Assembly: GCF_954871325.1 (NCBI RefSeq)
Contig: NC_088777.1
Span: 53,544,703 to 53,608,702, forward strand
Reading direction: 5' to 3'
DNA: 64,000 bases
Source: Gordionus sp. m RMFG-2023
Taxonomy: Eukaryota > Nematomorpha > Gordioida > Chordodea > Parachordodidae
Under the pieces are notes generated by a model. That model ran no database searches. It had not been told where the DNA came from and was given only the letters and a program-made list of their open reading frames with translations. The stretch's first letter is position 1. Each line of letters opens with the position of its first letter. Shown here one piece after another: positions 47,901 to 64,000 of the stretch. The position numbers and the translations under genes are program-made.

Positions 47901-50103
47901 TAAAATAATTAAAACATGAGTGTTTTTATTTAAAAATAAAATATCACGTTTTTTTTAAAAAAAAACTTAACAAATTTAAGTTATTTTATTATTTTTTTTC
48001 TATTTGGAAGAATTTATTGTAAAGATTTAATATTAATACTAATCATTTTTTAAAAAGTCTATAAAAATATGAATTTTTTTTTCTTCTTTCAGAAAAGTCA
48101 GGTGATTGATGACCAATCAAATCACGAGGAGACTTTTAAACTAGTTTCATCATGAAGAGCCTTTTATATAAGTTTTCCCTTCGATTTCTTTGTATGATAT
48201 TATTTTGCAAATGACATTGCCGAGTTAGTTGGACATAAGTCGAAAATTTATTCTCCGCCATTTTTTTCGATGATGTCTATATTAAGGCAGGAAGATAAAT
48301 AGGAGAAGATTAGTTATCAGTTAAAGATAAGTCATCTGGACGGTTCTAAGCCTCCCAGACCCCTCCATTAGATAAGGGATTCTAGAGACTACCTTAATTT
48401 TTTGGTATCCATATTCTGCTTTTTTTTGTAGAGATAAAGAGCCTAGGTTTTTTTCTATTTTGTCTAGTGGAAAGATCGAATATCTTATTTTTTTATCGAT
48501 ATAAGCATCTTAAATTTGTTTAAATTGGCTCGGGAAGGCCCCTCGGCAGGTTGATTAATGTTATTGTCTCCCGGACCGATCATAATCAACCGATTGACCT
48601 ACCCTTTTTTAACCGACGGACGGAAAGTTTTAAAGGCTCGTGACGCTAATTCCAGCTCGGACAAGATTCGATACTACTTTTCCTCTCTCCTGGAATGTAG
48701 GGGAAAAACAATTTAATATATTCGCATCGTATTAGTGTTAGGCCACCCTTGGGAACTTTAAAACAAATGTGAGAAGAGAAGCCATCCGAGAAATATTTAT
48801 TTTACCTCTCATTTAAAACGGTCAAAAAAAAGAAAGAGGCAACGCTAAAACATATCTGCGAAAAACGCTGTTGAACCGCTGTAAATAGAAACGTAAAAAA
48901 ATCTATGCTCGGGTGAGTTCTATTCTAAATGATAAGAAGTAAGAAGTTCGATAGATTATCTCAAGATCAATATATAAAGATAATCTAAATCCTAAACAGA
49001 TTCAGGTTAAGAACCCCCCTTCCCCCCCCCCTTCAACATCTTTCTGACATGCCCCATCCATTATATATATCGGAGACCTTGTTCAGAGGTACCATTTGCA
49101 CAATCCGTTTGTAAAATAAATTTTCGGCCCGACCCAGGTATTTTTTCTTAAAAACAAATATTTGGGGCTGTGGTATATTGTATAAAAAATTCGAATATGC
49201 CCCGGTCCGTGTATCCGGGTTTAGGGCCGGGCCTGCAGGCCTCTGATTTACATATATATATATTAAGAATTATTACGTATTTTTTTTTTGAAAAAAAAAA
49301 TCTATTTTTTCAGAGTATTGGTATTTATCGATAACACCAATACGATGAAGTTTTTCGCTGAATTCTACATCCGCCCCTACATTCGAATTCCGCCCTTTTT
49401 CTTGGGCCTCTTACTTGGGTGTTACCTAAAATTACGGGCGTCCGCGGATAATAAAGATGACCAATGTTCTACCAGCCATGATATCGTCGACAAAACTAGC
49501 GATAACGCGCCAAACGTAAATCCCCTCGCCTCAAAATCCCGTTCCGTATTCCGACCTTATATAATCGTCGCCTTCCTGACCCTGGTAGCCGCCGTATCCG
49601 CCAAATTGTACGGACTTTTCCCGAATTTCGACCGCTACTACAAATCCTCCATCTTCCGGCCCGGGCGATGGGATGCATTCCGATCATCGCCGCAATTTCC
49701 GGAAGTAATGGAGGCGTTATTTTTATCGCTCTCCCGATTCTTGTGGCCACTTTTATTGATACTATTTTTGGCCTTCATGATTCTTGACTGGCCCGATGAC
49801 CCCCCTTTCAAATGTGTCGCCGGAACGATGCGTCTAGTCAAGCGCGGTTTGAACTCATTCCTCAGCCACGAGGCCTGGATCCCCGTGAGCAACCTCAGCT
49901 ATTCGGCCTACCTCATCCATCCCGTGATTATGCTGATACATCTCAGGACCCTGAGATACCCACTTTACTTTTCCCACACCAATTTTTTCGTTCATTTCGT
50001 GTTTTACTCCGTGGCCACTTTCGCCACCTCACTGTTTTTTTCGCTGGCCTTTGAGTTACCCTTCATTAACCTGGCTAAGATAGTTTTTCAACGACTGAAT
50101 TGA
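44954..50103 (+). CDS. NRF-6-like multi-pass membrane acyltransferase, two exons
   Basis: Exon 1 is 44954-46964 and exon 2 49316-50103; A|GTATTT joins AG|TA at phase 1, giving 932 residues. Order: signal peptide (about 1-15), NRF domain (about 60-200; Cys74, Cys127, Cys178, Cys183; DFSGKFPS, LGSFDDC), one helix at 273-290, a Ser/Asn-rich loop (300-385), then the acyltransferase-3 domain. Hallmarks are FLTGVRALSTLHVMYGH with the candidate catalytic His407, FFAVDSFFLFSGLL, YRYIRLTPVYA, C..LWWTNLAYVNN, MPWAWYLACDFQFHL, RPYIRIPPFFLGLLLG and AYLIHP. Family members sit in membranes and are linked to lipid or drug transport; the acceptor is unknown. Coding GC is far above the flanks. The gene resembles the partial one at 2-292. 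Confidence 0.9.
46965..49315 (+). other. intron of the NRF-6-like gene with repeat remnants
   Basis: 2351 bp, GTATTT to TTTTTTCAGAG (the second AG is used to keep the frame). It contains a degraded hAT MITE at 49084-49245 and unassigned GC-richer patches at 47400-47720 and 48530-48720. No further exon is needed to satisfy the family alignment, but a tiny one cannot be excluded. Confidence 0.6.
49084..49245. mobile_element. hAT-type MITE with GGCCCG arms, inside the intron
   Basis: Ends CAGAGGTACCATTTGCA and (inverted) CAGAGGCCTGCAGGCCCGG. Subterminal TCGGCCCGACCCAGG and CCGGGTTTAGGGCCGGGCC. Same plan as 50471-50773 and 59748-61424. No clear target duplication. Confidence 0.45.
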
Positions 50104-50470
50104 TACGCTACTTCTTTATTTTTGAAAAATGCAAATAATCCTTTTACTTCCGGTCATCGTTTACTCCACCCTTAAGTCAAAATTTTTAATCAAACCTTTT
50201 TGTTTCAACTCAATTATGGACGTCATAAAATTCATGATGTAATATATTACAATGCATTTTTTTAAAAAATTTTTATGCATTAAATAATCATTGATTTTCC
50301 TAAATTTGTTATTAATTTTAATTTATTTTTGCTCAATCAATTTACTTATTTTATTTTTTTTTAAAAAAAAAAGAAAAGATTATATGTTAATACTTGTTCA
50401 GAAATCTGCAGAAAGTTCTTAGACCCACACCCCCCCCCCCCCGAATTTTTTAAAATTTCGCTATATAAAT
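50104..50470. other. 3' flank of the NRF-6-like gene
   Basis: AT-rich with a 13-C run at 50430-50442. No obvious AATAAA close to the stop. Confidence 0.4.
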
Positions 50471-50773
50471 TAGAGATCTGCGAAAGTAGGCTCGACCCGG
50501 CAAAACAAAACCGGGTTCGGGCTTGGTCGGGCCTTGGAAAATTTTTTAAAAAAAATATATCTATTTAAATTTATCAATTTTTATGAATTTTTTTATGTAA
50601 AAATATAAAAAATATTCGATTTTATTTATACAAACTAGACGCCATATGACACATATCTTAAAAAAAAATTAATTTCTATAATTCGGATAAATTTGGGCCG
50701 GGCCGGCAAGACTTTTTAAAAACCGGGCTGGGTCGGGCCGGGTTTGAAAAATTAGGCCCGATGCAGATCACTA
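50471..50773. mobile_element. hAT-type MITE with CGGGTCGGGC-like arms
   Basis: 303 bp. Ends TAGAGATCTGC and (inverted) TAGTGATCTGC. Subterminal GCTCGACCCGGC, CCGGGTTCGGGC on the left and CGGGCTGGGTCGGGCCGGG on the right. Flanks ATATAAAT and ATATTAGT agree at six of eight positions. Confidence 0.65.
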
Positions 50774-51397
50774 ATATTAGTATGGCAAATGAATGTAAAA
50801 TAATTTATTATACAATTTTTAAAAAATAAAATTCTTGCGCATGCCTGCTGCTATTTTTGTAAATAAAATATTTTATCCCTTGGGCTTGTATTTAATTTTT
50901 CAAACCTCGCCATTTTTTTTTTTTTAAATTAGTGGTTTTTGATTTTTATATTTTATAAAATGAGTATATTTATTATTTATATAAAAAAAAAATTAAAGAT
51001 ATATTAAACATTATTATATCCTAATCACTGACATGACAACCCAATATATTTAAGGAAAATGAAAAAATTTTTTAATTTATAGAAAAAAATTATATTTATA
51101 AATGCGCTATTAAGGTTATAATATATATATTTTTTTTACCTTGTAGTGTTTGTATATTTTTAAATGTAAATCATGAATGTAAAATTATTCCATGTTATAT
51201 TATTACATAAATTTATATTATTTATTAATTATATTATATATTTGCAAAAATAATAAAATTTTCTTTCTAAATTGTATCTTATTAAATTGATATGATAATG
51301 ACCATTTCTTCACTTTAAAATAGTTCATATAATATTTATTGTCTAATGTTTTTATTTCTTTTTTGAGTTTAACCATCGCCAATTGATTAATTTTAAT
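50774..51397. other. AT-rich, no gene seen
   Basis: Nothing recognised. Confidence 0.4.
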
Positions 51398-51790
51398 AGC
51401 GGTGATCACCATAAGAATAATCCTTGTATTGTGATTGGACCATTATTAGGAGCTCCCTTGTTTATGGATTTTAATAGCTGGGAACTGTTAAAAATGAGTG
51501 ATTACCCCATTTGAATAATCCTTGTTTTGTGATTGGACCATTTTAGGCCCTCCCAAATTTTGTTTATTGATTTTAATAGATGGGAACTGTGTTATAAATG
51601 GGTGATTACCATTAGGATAATCCTGTATTGTGATTGGACCATTTTAGGCCCTCCCAAATTTTGTTTATTGATTTTAATAGATGGGAACTGTGTTATAAAT
51701 GGGTGATTACCATTAGGATAATCCTGTATTGTGATTGGACCATTGTAAGGGCTCCCAAATTTTGCTTATTGATCTTAATTTCCTTTCAAA
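51398..51790. repeat. tandem repeat, unit about 101 bp, about four copies
   Basis: GTGATTGGACCATT recurs at 51431, 51529, 51630 and 51731 (spacings 98, 101, 101). Units share AGGATAATCC, GGCCCTCCCAAATTTTG and TTTTAATAGATGGGAACTG. The middle two copies are almost identical and the outer ones diverged, as expected of a locally homogenising minisatellite. Confidence 0.85.
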
Positions 51791-52740
51791 CGGTAGGTAA
51801 ATTTAATTTTTGCCCCTAGGGTTCAGAAATCTTACCATGGGGGGCTTACTTATTTATTAATCTCTGCTATATCAATTTTACTATTAATAAGTATTAACCG
51901 CGTAAAAAAATAAATAAATGATTAATCATATTTCTGGAAGTGAGCTAAAAACTATTCGTAAAAATCATCTTAATAATTATAAAATATCATCTAATATTAT
52001 AAAAATAAATTTAAAATATCATTTAACATTATAAAAATATTTAAAATATCATTTAATATTATAAAATAAATTTAAAATATATTATTTTTTAATGTGGGAT
52101 ATGTGGAATATAGATTCATTTTAAAAAAATAATAATATAAAATTATCACAACTTCCAAGGCTAACGTCAATCAATTTTTTTTATATGCATCAACAACGAC
52201 ACCGATTAAACTTATATATTGTTTTATTTATTTTTTTAAAATAAACCACATCATATTAATTAGTAGAATGACTAGATACAACAATTAGCGTTGTCAGGAA
52301 GAGGGATGCAGAGTTCAAGTTGCATTAGAATCTCTAGACCGGCAATTTTTTAGGATAGCTTTAGTTAAGGAACTGTAAAATGACTAGGTAACAAGTAGCG
52401 TCGTTAGAGGTAGGGGCGTATAGGGACTCGAGATCCGCTGAAACCTTTAGGTAGTAAAGTACCCTCTGATACTATTTTTTTGCAAATTTTAGGTTATAAT
52501 TACTTTTTTTTAAAAAAAATGCCAATTAATAAACGTTCAATATACATTGGTTGTACCTTCCGTTTTCTATATTTCTCGCGGTTCTTTAGGATTCAGGTTC
52601 TAACTTGTTTAAGATACATAAAAATAATTTTCTTATTAGGGGTTTTATTATAAACCCTGCATGATGCAATAGAAAGAAAGAAAGTATGCTTAGAAAATAA
52701 AAGGATTTATTCTTATTCTTAATGTAATTTAAATAATAAA
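51791..52740. other. AT-rich, no gene seen
   Basis: Short direct repeats AAATATCATTTAATATTATAA at about 51985-52075. Similar segments GACTAGATACAACAATTAGCG (52270) and GACTAGGTAACAAGTAGCG (52380) may be parts of one old duplication. No exon seen. Confidence 0.35.
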
Positions 52741-52920
52741 ACCGTGTTTTTGTCCGGCAATGTGTCATTTTTTCAACTTTAAATCATTTTTTGAGCGCGT
52801 TTTTAAAAATTTAAAAATCTCATTTTATCAGAAATACATTCCGTCATGTTTGGAATAACTTATCTTATGAATTATAGACAATTTTTGCTATTATCCCTTT
52901 GAGCCATATATAATTAATTA
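52741..52920. mobile_element. half-copy of the palindromic element at 32516-32870
   Basis: TCCGGCAATGTGTCATTTTT, AATCATTTTTTGAGCGCG and CATTTTATCAGAAATACATT match the left arm of the 32.5-kb element. The inverted right arm is absent. Confidence 0.5.
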
Positions 52921-53812
52921 TAAAAAATTTATGGATAATCTTTACATTTTTCTCAAATTGATTGGCAAAGTTAATTGAGATTTTATTTTTATTGATTTGT
53001 GCATATAATTATAAATCAATATTATTATTTATAAGGTTAAGAAAAAAAAATATACGATAATATTGTTTATGAAAAACATTCCGATGTGGTGTGTTGTAGT
53101 TATAATTTGAAAGATTATTTTATAATAAGCATTATTTAAATATTTATAAATGATATAGATATATATATAAAGTTTATTTTATCCTTGTTTACTTGTCCCA
53201 AATACAGATTTTGAAATCAAAAAAAAAATAAAATTTTTATGTACAATAATTAATGCAAACCGTTCGAATTTTATTAAATTTACGGCAAAATAAATAATTC
53301 ATTTAAAAATAATCGTATATTGTTATATTATTATTTATTTTTTTTTCGAAGTGGTTTTAAATTTCGTTTAAGAGCAGGTCCATCTCCGAATCCCTCTCCT
53401 TCACAGCTGTTTATTTTGTATCGTATCTTTCAACTTTTTCCGTTCTGTTAAACGATGCAATGTTACGGAGCGAGCAAATGGGCAGGCGGGGCGATGCGGA
53501 AATGAAGAGTTAAATATAATATTTAAAAAAAAATGAAATAAATAATAAAATGAGTACAGATGTTCAAAAAAAAACCCGTCTTCCATTTCAGTTTAAACGG
53601 ATCAGTACTAGGTTTGACCCTTAATTTTAGCCTAGCTCTAGTCAGCGATAGTTTACTAATTATAAAGGAAATAATGCAGATAAATGAACCTTCATTATAA
53701 CTGGATAATATCAACTGATAAACTAACAAGAAGATGGTGTTAAGCCATGTAAACCAGGGAAATGGGAGATGTAGAAAAAAGTATAAATTCCTGAAGTTAA
53801 GATATTTTTTAC
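52921..53812. other. 3' side of the twitchin-like gene, last exon not found
   Basis: Exon 20 ends in phase 0 at 53813, so at least a stop codon must follow. Read-through past the donor would add about 30 residues before a stop; acceptors further down give short or implausible tails. A GC-richer island at 53440-53510 is unexplained. Confidence 0.4.
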
Positions 53813-63957
<10,145 letters not shown>

Positions 63958-64000
63958 CTGAATTCAAGATAAAAAATAATATTCTGTAAAATAGAAAAGG

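Noticed and set aside
51398-51790. Regularly spaced repeats as a CRISPR array
   Set aside because: Units of 101 bp repeat in full without unique spacers, in a eukaryotic context; a minisatellite.
53401-53729. Terminal exon of the twitchin-like gene at the GC-richer island
   Set aside because: No acceptor gives a phase-0 continuation with Ig-like or known C-terminal sequence.

Overview
The window reads as strongly AT-rich (by eye about three quarters A+T) nuclear DNA of an invertebrate bilaterian animal. The signs are spliced genes with GT-AG introns, a giant muscle kinase of the twitchin/projectin/titin class, genes of the NRF-6 acyltransferase family best known from nematodes and insects, long homopolymer runs and many small DNA transposons. 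I cannot name the species. An ecdysozoan-like worm would fit, but that is a guess.

Layout. (1) Bases 2-292 hold the 3' end of an NRF-6-like membrane acyltransferase gene. (2) From about 0.75 to 23 kb lies a family of divergent, single-exon seven-helix receptor genes: four intact members (4217-5455 on +; 11603-12850, 17356-18579 and 21689-22984 on -) and one decayed fragment (about 755-905, -). (3) From about 23 to 44.9 kb I recognise no host gene. This stretch holds hAT-type DNA transposons and their MITEs, several with clean 8-bp target duplications, plus LINE pieces, two LTR-retroelement fossils and tandem repeats. (4) A second, complete NRF-6-like gene in two exons (44954-46964 and 49316-50103, +) encodes 932 residues. 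(5) A 101-bp tandem repeat lies at about 51.4-51.8 kb. (6) From 53813 to the right edge runs the 3' part of a twitchin-like gene on the minus strand. I could place 20 exons with consistent phases: a linker, the kinase domain, an autoinhibitory-type tail and five Ig domains. The gene continues beyond the right edge, and its last exon was not found.

How the genes relate. The receptors are a local tandem expansion with one inversion. They share a distinctive set of motifs and are most likely orphan class A-like receptors. The two NRF-6-like genes flank the receptor cluster and the repeat-rich desert, and may be the separated halves of another local duplication. The twitchin-like gene is an unrelated conserved muscle gene whose introns have taken up a hAT copy, MITEs, a possible SINE/LINE tail and a long pentanucleotide array. 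No tRNA, rRNA, CRISPR or prokaryotic feature was seen.
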